Origin: Dorea_A amylophila
Lineage (GTDB): Bacteria > Bacillota > Clostridia > Lachnospirales > Lachnospiraceae
NCBI RefSeq assembly: GCF_025567265.1
Contig: NZ_JAOQJW010000018.1
Span: 1 to 64,000 of the forward strand
Length of the DNA: 64,000 nt
Direction of reading: 5' to 3'
The translations under genes and the position numbers were made by a program. Shown here piece by piece: positions 26,112 through 33,959 of this stretch. Position 1 is the stretch's first letter, and each line of letters starts with the position of its first letter. A model generated the notes under the pieces. It had not been told where the DNA came from and did not search any database. It saw nothing but the letters and a program-made list of their open reading frames with translations.

Positions 26112-26140
26112 TTGACGAAATGTGAATGTCAACGTAGAAT
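26112..26140 (+). promoter_or_regulatory. Promoter of the FAD oxidoreductase gene
   Basis: TTGACG, 17 nt and TAGAAT lie about 100 bp before the ATG at 26242. Confidence 0.5.
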
Positions 26141-26241
26141 ATAGCCGGCACTTTACTTGCAAATAGTATAATTAGAAACAAGAATAAATATAAAACCGGA
26201 AGAAAGGTTTATATATATGTCATGAGAAGGAGAAGATACTT

Positions 26242-27606
26242 ATGAATTATGATGTGATCATTATTGGAGCAGGTCCGGGAGGGATTTTTGCGGCGTATGA
26301 GCTGATGAAAAAGAAGCCGGAATGTAAGATTGCCGTGTTTGAAGAGGGATATCCGCTTGAAAAGAGAAAATGTCCGATTGACGGGGAAAAAATTAAGAGC
26401 TGTATCAATTGTAAACGATGTTCGATCATGTGCGGCTTCGGGGGAGCAGGAGCATTTTCTGATGGGAAATATAATATTACCAATGATTTCGGGGGAACAT
26501 TGTTCGAATATATCGGGAAGAAACAGGCAGTAGAACTGATGAAGTATGTAGATGAAATCAACATGGAAAACGGTGGGGAAGGAACAAAACTCTATTCGAC
26601 AGCCGGAACCAAATTCAAGAAGCTTTGTCTGCAGAACAAGCTGAATCTTCTCGACGCATCGGTACGTCATCTTGGAACAGATATCAACTATGTGGTGCTT
26701 CAGAATCTGTATGACCAGATGAAAGATCATATAGATTTCTATTTTGATACACCGGTAGAGACGATCGAAATAATTGAAAACGGTTACAAAGTGGTGTGTG
26801 AAAAAGGAAACTATGAATGTGAAAAATGCATCGTTTCTGTAGGACGAAGCGGAAGTAAATGGATGGAGAAAGTGTGTAAAGAGCTGGAGATTCCTACTAA
26901 ATCTAACCGTGTAGATATCGGAGTCCGTGTAGAACTTCCGGCAGTTATCTTCTCGCATCTGACAGATGAACTCTACGAAAGTAAGATTGTATATCGTACA
27001 GAGAAGTTCGAAGATAATGTCCGCACATTCTGCATGAATCCAAATGGAATTGTCGTAAATGAGAATACCAACGGAATCATCACGGTAAACGGACACAGCT
27101 ATGAAGGCAATGAGAAGAAGACAGACAATACGAACTTTGCATTGCTGGTTGCAAAACATTTCTCAGAACCGTTCAAAGACAGCAACGGTTATGGGGAAAG
27201 TATCGCAAGACTTTCCAATATGCTTGGCGGTGGTGTTATTGTACAGCGCTTCGGTGATCTGGTACGTGGAAGAAGAAGTACAGAGAAGCGTATTGAAGAA
27301 GGCCTTGTAACACCAACCTTATCTGCAACACCCGGAGACTTAAGCCTTGTACTTCCAAAACGAATCCTGGATGGTATCGTGGAGATGATCTATGCGCTGG
27401 ATAAAGTTGCACCTGGAACGGCGAACGATGACACGCTTCTTTACGGTGTGGAAGTGAAATTCTATAATATGGAAGTAGACATCGATGAGAATCTCGAAAG
27501 CTGCCATAAAGGTCTGTATGTGATCGGAGATGGAAGTGGAGTGACACATTCTCTTTCTCATGCATCGGCAAGCGGTGTATATGTAGCAAGACACATCATT
27601 GGATAG
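26242..27606 (+). CDS. FAD-dependent dehydrogenase (COG2509-like)
   Basis: A 454-residue flavoprotein. The N-terminal dinucleotide loop is IIGAGPGGIFAAYEL. A cysteine-rich segment follows (CPIDGEKIKSCINCKRCS and C-GFGG, residues about 48-73), then the GGAGAFSDGKYN motif characteristic of these HI0933/COG2509-like dehydrogenases. The C-terminal FAD-contact motif is LYVIGDGSGVTHSLSHA. The reaction and electron partner are unknown. The Cys cluster might hold a metal or Fe-S centre. GGAG precedes the ATG, and the gene is flanked by its own promoter and terminator. Confidence 0.88.
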   Translation: MNYDVIIIGAGPGGIFAAYELMKKKPECKIAVFEEGYPLEKRKCPIDGEKIKSCINCKRCSIMCGFGGAGAFSDGKYNITNDFGGTLFEYIGKKQAVELMKYVDEINMENGGEGTKLYSTAGTKFKKLCLQNKLNLLDASVRHLGTDINYVVLQNLYDQMKDHIDFYFDTPVETIEIIENGYKVVCEKGNYECEKCIVSVGRSGSKWMEKVCKELEIPTKSNRVDIGVRVELPAVIFSHLTDELYESKIVYRTEKFEDNVRTFCMNPNGIVVNENTNGIITVNGHSYEGNEKKTDNTNFALLVAKHFSEPFKDSNGYGESIARLSNMLGGGVIVQRFGDLVRGRRSTEKRIEEGLVTPTLSATPGDLSLVLPKRILDGIVEMIYALDKVAPGTANDDTLLYGVEVKFYNMEVDIDENLESCHKGLYVIGDGSGVTHSLSHASASGVYVARHIIG

Positions 27607-27663
27607 CCAATGGGGACGGGGAAAGTGGCTCTGACCAGTGAAAACGGAGAAATAAAAAGAAAT

Positions 27664-27704
27664 GTCAGTTTCGGTAAAAGCAAGACGGAACTGACGTTTT
27701 TTTT
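27664..27704 (+). terminator. Terminator of the FAD dehydrogenase gene
   Basis: GTCAGTTTCG pairs with CGGAACTGAC across a 12-nt loop, followed by eight T. Confidence 0.85.
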
Positions 27705-27778
27705 ATTATATCTTCGAAAGAGGCTGACAGAAAAAAAAGAATATAAAAAGATTCTGAAATAAAATAATAGGAATCATA

Positions 27779-27833
27779 TTGACATATATAGGCAATCAAT
27801 ATAATATGTAGATAACCGATACAATATGTAGAT
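27779..27833 (+). promoter_or_regulatory. Promoter and repeated operator candidates of the padR gene
   Basis: TTGACA, 17 nt and TAATAT form the promoter. Just behind it AATATGTAGAT occurs twice (27803 and 27823) exactly 20 bp apart, about two helical turns, so a dimeric regulator such as PadR could bind both. Confidence 0.55.
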
Positions 27834-27870
27834 GATCTATATGTTATGCATGGAAAGGAGAAGAAAAAAG

Positions 27871-28206
27871 ATGGCAGTAGATAAAAGCCTGGTTTCGGGA
27901 AGTACAACGATGCTGGTATTAAAATTATTAGAAGAAAAGGATATGTATGGGTATGAAATGATTGATACTCTGCGCGGCAAGTCAAAGAATGTATTTGAAT
28001 TAAAGGCGGGAACCCTGTACCCTCTCCTGCATGGACTGGAGGAGAAAGGATTCGTGGAAGCATATGAAAAAGAAGCAGTCGGAAAGATCCGGAAGTATTA
28101 CCACATTACAAGAGCAGGCAAAAAGGAATTAAAGAGAAAATCAGAAGAGTGGAAAGAATATTCACAGGCAGTTCTGGATGTGATGGGTGGTGTGTGCTTT
28201 GGATAG
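27871..28206 (+). CDS. PadR family transcriptional regulator
   Basis: A 111-residue winged-helix protein of the short PadR subfamily. The signature segments MYGYEMIDTLR, FELKAGTLYPLLHGLEEKGFV and KIRKYYHITRAGKKEL are all present. The frame is open from 27832, but GGAG before the ATG at 27871 and family alignment (MAVDKSLVSGSTTMLVLKLL) fix the start. Its end overlaps the start of the SEDS-like gene, so the two are translationally coupled. It probably represses its own operon in response to an envelope stress or small ligand. Confidence 0.92.
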   Translation: MAVDKSLVSGSTTMLVLKLLEEKDMYGYEMIDTLRGKSKNVFELKAGTLYPLLHGLEEKGFVEAYEKEAVGKIRKYYHITRAGKKELKRKSEEWKEYSQAVLDVMGGVCFG

Positions 28207-29530
28207 GAGAAGATATATACAGACGGTAACAGACCAGATTCGCTGTAAACGCGCACTTCCACTAGTGACCAAAGAACTGGAAGATCATATCGAAGACCAG
28301 AAGTGCGATTATATGACAGAAGGAATGGAACCTTCAGAGGCGGAAGAGGCAGCGGTTCTGGAGATGGGCGATCCGGTAGAAGTAGGACTCGAGATGGACC
28401 GGATTCACAGACCGAAAATGGCATGGAAAATGATCGGTCTTATTGCAGTCCTGAATCTGGCAGGAATTCTTCTGATGTACTGTCTGAGAACAAGTGCCCT
28501 TGCAGATGTGGGAAATAATCCGGGAGAGGTAGAAGGGATTACTTCGGGGATTGGCGGCAATATTGATTATCTGAAAAATATTGCGTGGACATTTGCAGGG
28601 CTGGCTTGTATGATCGGAATCTGTTATGTTGATTACAGCTGGATCGGAAAATATGCAAAGCGGCTGGCAGGCATATGGATCGTAGTAATGGGACTGGTTT
28701 TATTCGGTATGGCATTACCGTTACGGCCGCTGTTATATCTGATCGTACCGCTATATGCAGCAATATTATATAGCATGCGAAGCAAAAAAACAGGATGTAT
28801 CGGTATCGCAAAGGCCATATTGTGGCAGGTGCTTCCGATATGGTTCATTTTACGCATTCCGAATCTGCCGATGGCAGTTAGTGTAGAATTTACATTTCTG
28901 ATCTTGTTATCAATTGCAGTCTGGAAAGACTGGTTTGAAGTGAATAGAAAAAGAACGCTGATCACCATGTGGAGTCTGGTAATCCTGCTTCCGGCAGCAG
29001 GGATGACATTAATGGTTAAAATGGGATATGTAAGAGCTTACCAGTCGGCAAGACTGTCGGCATTCATTCATCCGGAAGGCAATGATGCAGGAAGCTTATG
29101 GGGCACAATAAGAAATATGATCTCAGGAGCACATTTTACAGGACGTGGAGATTGTGAAAAGATAGGTTTTTTTAACAGTGATTATATGCTGACATTTGTC
29201 ATACATTATTATGGAATACTGGCGGCAGTGTTGGCGATTGCTGTCATAGGCGCTGTCCTGATCTGGTTTCTGCAAAAGACCGGACACCAGAAAAACCAAC
29301 TTGGCATGATCATGGGAACCGGATGCGTGGTGGTCCTGTTTACTCAGTTCATTGGATATGTAGTGGAGAATCTGGGCTGTTTTCCGCTTTCGAATAATTA
29401 CTGCCCTTTCCTGACTGCAGGAGGAAGCGGAATTATGATAAGTTATATAATGTTTGGAATATTGCTTAGTATATATAGGTATCAGAATGTGCTGGTTGAG
29501 ACGGAAGTAAAGAAGAAAATTGGGATTTAA
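28199..29530 (+). CDS. SEDS-like (FtsW/RodA/SpoVE) membrane protein with N-terminal HAAS-type domain
   Basis: A 443-residue protein. Residues 1-80 are a charged helical HAAS/permease-prefix-like domain (ELEDHIEDQKCDYMTEGM, EMGDPVEVGLEMDR). Then follow about nine or ten membrane helices. The C-terminal half resembles SEDS peptidoglycan glycosyltransferases: AYQSARLSAFIHPEGNDAG, the Asp-containing NSDYMLTFVIHYYG and the FLTAGGSGIMISYIMFGILLSI signature. The start is a TTG at 28199 after GGGTGG, or a GTG at 28187. The final Ile-Gly-Ile-stop is contributed by the repeat element at 29519, so the original C-terminus may have been different. Confidence 0.78.
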   Translation: MDRRRYIQTVTDQIRCKRALPLVTKELEDHIEDQKCDYMTEGMEPSEAEEAAVLEMGDPVEVGLEMDRIHRPKMAWKMIGLIAVLNLAGILLMYCLRTSALADVGNNPGEVEGITSGIGGNIDYLKNIAWTFAGLACMIGICYVDYSWIGKYAKRLAGIWIVVMGLVLFGMALPLRPLLYLIVPLYAAILYSMRSKKTGCIGIAKAILWQVLPIWFILRIPNLPMAVSVEFTFLILLSIAVWKDWFEVNRKRTLITMWSLVILLPAAGMTLMVKMGYVRAYQSARLSAFIHPEGNDAGSLWGTIRNMISGAHFTGRGDCEKIGFFNSDYMLTFVIHYYGILAAVLAIAVIGAVLIWFLQKTGHQKNQLGMIMGTGCVVVLFTQFIGYVVENLGCFPLSNNYCPFLTAGGSGIMISYIMFGILLSIYRYQNVLVETEVKKKIGI

Positions 29531-29792
29531 TTCAGCAAGGCACGACGATCCGGACCTGCATAAAAAGTAGGAAGCCGTTCCTGTTCAGGTTCCGTCGGCG
29601 GGAAATACTAAAGCGTCAAAATTATGCTAAAAACGGGCTTCCGAAATTTGCAACTCGCCATTCGGCTCAAACAGGCAAATTTCGAAAACCCAACGCATAA
29701 TTTTGACGCTTAATTATTTCCAACACCTTCTTCACATTCACTGGAACGGCTTTCTACTTTTTATTCCGTGGGTGTCGAATGCCTTAAGAATG
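29519..29792. mobile_element. Non-coding terminal-inverted-repeat element, copy 1 (left part visible)
   Basis: The left 274 bp of the same element as at 45736, about 96% identical (roughly 11 differences). It begins with the terminal repeat ATTGGGATTTAATT at 29519-29532 and contains the first hairpin domain with its 20-nt arms at 29562-29581 and 29743-29762. The right half falls in the N gap. No transposase or other supported gene is inside. The terminal repeat supplies the stop codon (29528-29530) of the upstream SEDS-like gene. Confidence 0.85.
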
Positions 29793-30151
29793 NNNNNNNN
29801 NNNNNNNNNNNNNNNNNNNNNNNNNNNNNNNNNNNNNNNNNNNNNNNNNNNNNNNNNNNNNNNNNNNNNNNNNNNNNNNNNNNNNNNNNNNNNNNNNNNN
29901 NNNNNNNNNNNNNNNNNNNNNNNNNNNNNNNNNNNNNNNNNNNNNNNNNNNNNNNNNNNNNNNNNNNNNNNNNNNNNNNNNNNNNNNNNNNNNNNNNNNN
30001 NNNNNNNNNNNNNNNNNNNNNNNNNNNNNNNNNNNNNNNNNNNNNNNNNNNNNNNNNNNNNNNNNNNNNNNNNNNNNNNNNNNNNNNNNNNNNNNNNNNN
30101 NNNNNNNNNNNNNNNNNNNNNNNNNNNNNNNNNNNNNNNNNNNNNNNNNNN
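29793..30151. other. Assembly gap (359 N)
   Basis: All bases are N. By comparison with copy 2 the element should end near 30132, so the gap almost exactly covers its right half. The gap is probably a scaffolding artefact of the repeat. The open frames through it are meaningless. Confidence 0.95.
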
Positions 30152-30162
30152 TCCCATCTAAC

Positions 30163-30191
30163 TAGACAATCACAGGAATTTGGGGTACTAT
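30163..30191 (+). promoter_or_regulatory. Likely promoter of the arg operon
   Basis: TAGACA, 17 nt and TACTAT lie about 50 bp before argC. The A/T-rich stretch AATTTATAAAAATTCAA just downstream (30204-30220) is a possible ArgR box. The promoter begins about 30 bp beyond the predicted end of the repeat element. Confidence 0.4.
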
Positions 30192-30242
30192 AAAACGAAC
30201 AATAATTTATAAAAATTCAATATCGGAAAGGGTGTTATATAG

Positions 30243-31283
30243 ATGATTAAAGTTGGAATTATTGGAGCGACCGGATATGCCGGAGGAGAACTGGTAAGAA
30301 TCCTTACCGGACACAAGGACGCAGAGATCGTATGGTACGGCTCCAGAAGTTATATAGATAAAAAATACGCAGATGTATATCAGAATATGTTCCAGATCGT
30401 GGATGCAACATGTCTGGATGATAATATGGAAGAACTTGTAAAACAGGCAGATGTAATCTTCACAGCAACGCCGCAAGGCTTCTGTGCATCGATGATGAAT
30501 GATAAGATTTTAAGTGAGACAAAGATTATCGACTTAAGTGCAGACTATCGTATCAAAGATGTAGCTATATATGAAAAGTGGTATGGAATCGAGCATAAGA
30601 GTCCACAATATATTGAAGAAGCAGTGTACGGGCTTTGTGAGATCAACAGAGAAGATGTAAAGAATGCAAGACTGGTAGCCAATCCGGGATGCTATACAAC
30701 ATGTTCCATCCTGACCGCATATCCACTGGCAAAAGAAGGAATCATTGATATGAATACCCTGATCGTGGATGCAAAATCGGGAACATCCGGAGCAGGACGT
30801 GGTGCAAAAGTACCGAACCTTTTCTGTGAAGTGAATGAGAATATGAAAGCGTACGGTGTCGCAAGCCACAGACACACACCGGAGATTGAGGAGCAGCTCG
30901 GATATGCATCCGGAGAGAAAGTGCTGATCAACTTCACACCACATCTGGTTCCGATGAACAGAGGAATCCTGGCAACGGAATATGCAACACTCAAAAAAGA
31001 TGTAACATACGAAGAAGTGAAAGCAATCTATGATAAATATTATAAAGATGAGAAATTTGTCCGTGTTCTTGAAAAAGATGTTTGTCCGGAGACAAAATGG
31101 GTAGAAGGAAGTAACTATGTGGACATCAACTTCAAGATCGATTCAAGAACGAACCGCATCATCATGATGGGAGCAATCGACAACCTGGTAAAAGGCGCGG
31201 CAGGACAGGCAGTACAGAACATGAACCTGATGTTCGGACTTCCGGAGACAGAAGGACTGGAACTGGTACCGATGTTCCCGTAG
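30243..31283 (+). CDS. argC: N-acetyl-gamma-glutamyl-phosphate reductase
   Basis: A 346-residue NADPH-dependent reductase making N-acetylglutamate semialdehyde. The N-terminal GATGYAGGEL nucleotide loop and the active-site cysteine in ANPGCYTTCS are visible, as is SGTSGAGRGAK. First gene of an arginine operon argC-GNAT-argJ-argB-argD, all on the plus strand with short spacers. The ribosome site AAAGGG lies 12 nt before the ATG, slightly far. Confidence 0.97.
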   Translation: MIKVGIIGATGYAGGELVRILTGHKDAEIVWYGSRSYIDKKYADVYQNMFQIVDATCLDDNMEELVKQADVIFTATPQGFCASMMNDKILSETKIIDLSADYRIKDVAIYEKWYGIEHKSPQYIEEAVYGLCEINREDVKNARLVANPGCYTTCSILTAYPLAKEGIIDMNTLIVDAKSGTSGAGRGAKVPNLFCEVNENMKAYGVASHRHTPEIEEQLGYASGEKVLINFTPHLVPMNRGILATEYATLKKDVTYEEVKAIYDKYYKDEKFVRVLEKDVCPETKWVEGSNYVDINFKIDSRTNRIIMMGAIDNLVKGAAGQAVQNMNLMFGLPETEGLELVPMFP

Positions 31284-31323
31284 ATTTACCGGAAAATGCA
31301 GACAGAGGAGAAAAATAATACAT

Positions 31324-31770
31324 ATGAATATAAGAGTAATGACAATTGAAGATTTCGACCAGGTGCACGCACTGTGGATGAGCATCAAAGGATTCGGAAT
31401 ACGAAGTGTGGATGATTCAAAAGAAGGAATAGAACGTTTCTTAAAAAGAAATCCAACAACAAGCGTAGTTGCCGAAGAAGATGGGAAGATCGTCGGAGCG
31501 ATTCTCTGCGGGCATGATGGAAGACGGGGCTGTCTGTATCATGTGTGTGTAGATGTGAATCACAGAATGAGAGGCATCGGAAAAGCCATGGTAGTATTTA
31601 CGATGGAGGCACTGAAAAAAGAAGGCATCAACAAAGTATCCCTGATCGCATTCACACAGAACGATATCGGCAATGCATTCTGGAACGAAATAGGATGGAC
31701 AAAGAGGGAAGATCTGAATTATTACGATTTTACACTGAATGAAGCAAATATCACGGCGTTTATCCAGTAA
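31324..31770 (+). CDS. GNAT family N-acetyltransferase in the arg operon
   Basis: A 148-residue GNAT protein. The acetyl-CoA motif A reads VDVNHRMRGIGKAMV (R-x-x-G-x-G/A), followed by the ALKKEGINKVSLIAF strand and a NDIGNAFWNEIGW end. Its position between argC and argJ suggests acetylation of glutamate (an ArgA-like role) or of another arginine intermediate. This is inferred from context: many GNATs act on other amines. GGAG lies before the ATG. Confidence 0.85.
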   Translation: MNIRVMTIEDFDQVHALWMSIKGFGIRSVDDSKEGIERFLKRNPTTSVVAEEDGKIVGAILCGHDGRRGCLYHVCVDVNHRMRGIGKAMVVFTMEALKKEGINKVSLIAFTQNDIGNAFWNEIGWTKREDLNYYDFTLNEANITAFIQ

Positions 31771-31821
31771 AGGAATTTATCAAAACATAAGAAAAGAGAA
31801 TTAAGAAAGGTGGAAGAACAG

Positions 31822-33045
31822 ATGAAACAGGTAAAAGGCGGAGTGACCGCAGCAAAAGGATTTGAAGCAGCAAGTACAGCAGCAGGAATCAAGTATAAAG
31901 ACAGAACAGATATGGCACTGGTATACAGCCAGGTTCCATGCGTGGCAGCAGGAACATTTACAACAAATGTCGTAAAAGCGGCACCGGTAAAATGGGATCA
32001 GCAGGTCGTAAAGAGTGGTGCAAAAGCACAGGCGGTAGTTGTGAACTCGGGAATCGCCAATGCCTGCACCGGAGCAGAGGGATTTGGATATTGTAAAGAT
32101 ACTGCAGATGCAGCAGCCAAAGCACTGAATATTTCCGCAGATGGTGTCCTCATCGGTTCAACCGGAGTGATCGGAAAGCAGATTCCGATTGACAAACTGA
32201 CAGCCGGAATCAAAGTACTGGCAGGTAAGAAGAATGATACACTGGAAAATGGTACAGAAGCAGCCAAAGCAATTATGACAACCGATACATTTCCAAAGGA
32301 ACTGGCCGTTGCAATTGAAGTTGGCGGAAAGACTGTTACGATCGGTGGTATGGCAAAAGGATCTGGAATGATCCATCCGAATATGTGCACGATGCTTGCA
32401 TTTATTACAACAGATGCTGTGATCACAAAGGATGCACTTCAGAAAGCATTAAGTGAAGATGTCGGAGATACTTACAACATGATCTCTGTAGATGGAGATA
32501 CTTCTACGAACGACTCAGTTGTATTACTGGCAAATGGTATGGCAGAGAATCCGGAGATTACATATGGAACAGAAGATTATAAGAATTTTGCAGAAGCATT
32601 GCATACGATAAATGAATACCTTGCAAAGAAAATCGCCGGAGACGGAGAAGGTGCAACTGCATTATTCGAAGTGAAAGCGGTCGGATGCGAGAGTGTAGAG
32701 CAGGCTAAGACACTTGCAAAATCAATCGTATGTTCCAATCTTACAAAGACAGCAATCGCAGGACACGATGCAAACTGGGGAAGAATCCTCTGTGCAATGG
32801 GATATTCCGGAGCGCAGTTCGATCCTGAAAAGGTTGACCTGTTTTTCGAAAGCAAAGCAGGAAAAATCCAGATCATTGAAAATGGTACAGCTGTAGATTA
32901 CAGTGAGGCAGAGGCAACAAAGATCCTGTCTGAGACTGAAGTTACAGCAATTGCAGATGTGAAGATGGGTGACAAGACAGCAACTGCATGGGGATGTGAT
33001 CTGACTCACGAATATATCGAGATCAATGCAGATTACAGAAGTTAG
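31822..33045 (+). CDS. argJ: Bifunctional ornithine acetyltransferase / N-acetylglutamate synthase
   Basis: A 407-residue autoprocessing enzyme that recycles the acetyl group from N-acetylornithine to glutamate. The cleavage site with nucleophilic Thr is in KGSGMIHPNMCTMLAF (Thr before MLAF), where the family usually has ATML, so Cys replaces Ala just before the nucleophile. An in-frame GTG lies at 31810, but AAGGTGG is 8 nt before the ATG at 31822, which is chosen. Third gene of the arg operon. Whether it is mono- or bifunctional cannot be read from sequence by eye. Confidence 0.95.
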   Translation: MKQVKGGVTAAKGFEAASTAAGIKYKDRTDMALVYSQVPCVAAGTFTTNVVKAAPVKWDQQVVKSGAKAQAVVVNSGIANACTGAEGFGYCKDTADAAAKALNISADGVLIGSTGVIGKQIPIDKLTAGIKVLAGKKNDTLENGTEAAKAIMTTDTFPKELAVAIEVGGKTVTIGGMAKGSGMIHPNMCTMLAFITTDAVITKDALQKALSEDVGDTYNMISVDGDTSTNDSVVLLANGMAENPEITYGTEDYKNFAEALHTINEYLAKKIAGDGEGATALFEVKAVGCESVEQAKTLAKSIVCSNLTKTAIAGHDANWGRILCAMGYSGAQFDPEKVDLFFESKAGKIQIIENGTAVDYSEAEATKILSETEVTAIADVKMGDKTATAWGCDLTHEYIEINADYRS

Positions 33046-33056
33046 GAGATTGAAAG

Positions 33057-33956
33057 ATGGAAAAAGCAATGCAGAAATATCTGGACAAAGCAGAAGTACT
33101 GATTGAAGCCCTTCCGTATATCCAGAGATTCAACCGTAAGATTATTGTAGTAAAATATGGCGGAAGCGCTATGGTAGACGAAGAACTGAAAGCAAGAGTC
33201 ATTCAGGATGTTACGCTGCTGAAATTAGTCGGTTTCAAACCAATCATTGTTCACGGCGGTGGAAAAGAAATCAGCAAATGGGTAGGAAAAGTCGGCATGG
33301 AACCACAGTTTATTAATGGGCTGCGGGTGACAGATGCAGAGACGATGGAACTTGCAGAGATGGTACTTGGGAAAGTGAATAAAAGCCTTGTTCAGCTGGT
33401 TGAGCAGCTCGGTGTAAGAGCCATTGGTATCAGTGGAAAAGATGGAGGACTTCTGAAAGTAGACAAGAAGCTGGCAGACGGTGAGGATATCGGATTTGTT
33501 GGAGATGTCAAAGAAGTGAATGCGGATATCATCTACGATCTTCTGGAGAAAGATTTCCTTCCGATTATCGCACCGATCGGCCTGGACGATGATTATAATA
33601 CGTATAATATCAATGCGGATGATGCTGCATGTGCGATAGCAAAAGCAATCAATGCAGAGAAGCTTGCATTCCTGACAGATATCGAAGGAGTATACAAAGA
33701 TCCAAAGGATCCGTCCACATTGATTTCTGAACTGAATGTATCAGACGGAAAGAAATTGATGGAAGAAGGCTATATCGGTGGAGGTATGCTGCCGAAGATA
33801 CAGAACTGTATCGATGCGATTGAGAACGGAGTATCAAGAGTACATATCCTGGATGGAAGAATTCCGCATTGTCTGCTTCTTGAAATCTTTACAAATAAAG
33901 GTATCGGAACTGCAATTAAAAATGATATAGAAGAACGATATTATTACGGAGAATAA
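33057..33956 (+). CDS. argB: Acetylglutamate kinase
   Basis: A 299-residue amino-acid kinase family enzyme phosphorylating N-acetylglutamate. ATP-site glycines are in VVKYGGSAM and VHGGGKEIS; the central NINADDAACAIAKA and the C-terminal GGGMLPKIQNCIDAI stretches are conserved. The N-terminal helix (about 1-22) fits the arginine-sensitive hexameric type, so feedback inhibition is likely. GGAG lies before the ATG, 12 bp behind argJ. Confidence 0.97.
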   Translation: MEKAMQKYLDKAEVLIEALPYIQRFNRKIIVVKYGGSAMVDEELKARVIQDVTLLKLVGFKPIIVHGGGKEISKWVGKVGMEPQFINGLRVTDAETMELAEMVLGKVNKSLVQLVEQLGVRAIGISGKDGGLLKVDKKLADGEDIGFVGDVKEVNADIIYDLLEKDFLPIIAPIGLDDDYNTYNINADDAACAIAKAINAEKLAFLTDIEGVYKDPKDPSTLISELNVSDGKKLMEEGYIGGGMLPKIQNCIDAIENGVSRVHILDGRIPHCLLLEIFTNKGIGTAIKNDIEERYYYGE

Positions 33957-33959
33957 GTT

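Noticed and set aside
26022..26144. 40-codon frame with five Cys (starts MRKGEFVCWETLQ) upstream of the FAD dehydrogenase
   Set aside because: An AAGGA lies close by, but the frame overlaps the best promoter of the downstream gene and has no similarity I recognise. Too short to support without conservation data.
26209..27159. 316-codon minus-strand frame opposite the FAD dehydrogenase gene
   Set aside because: Antisense shadow; the plus-strand product has a complete flavoprotein motif set.
29703..30193. Long frames across the N gap
   Set aside because: They consist mostly of undetermined residues and have no coding value.
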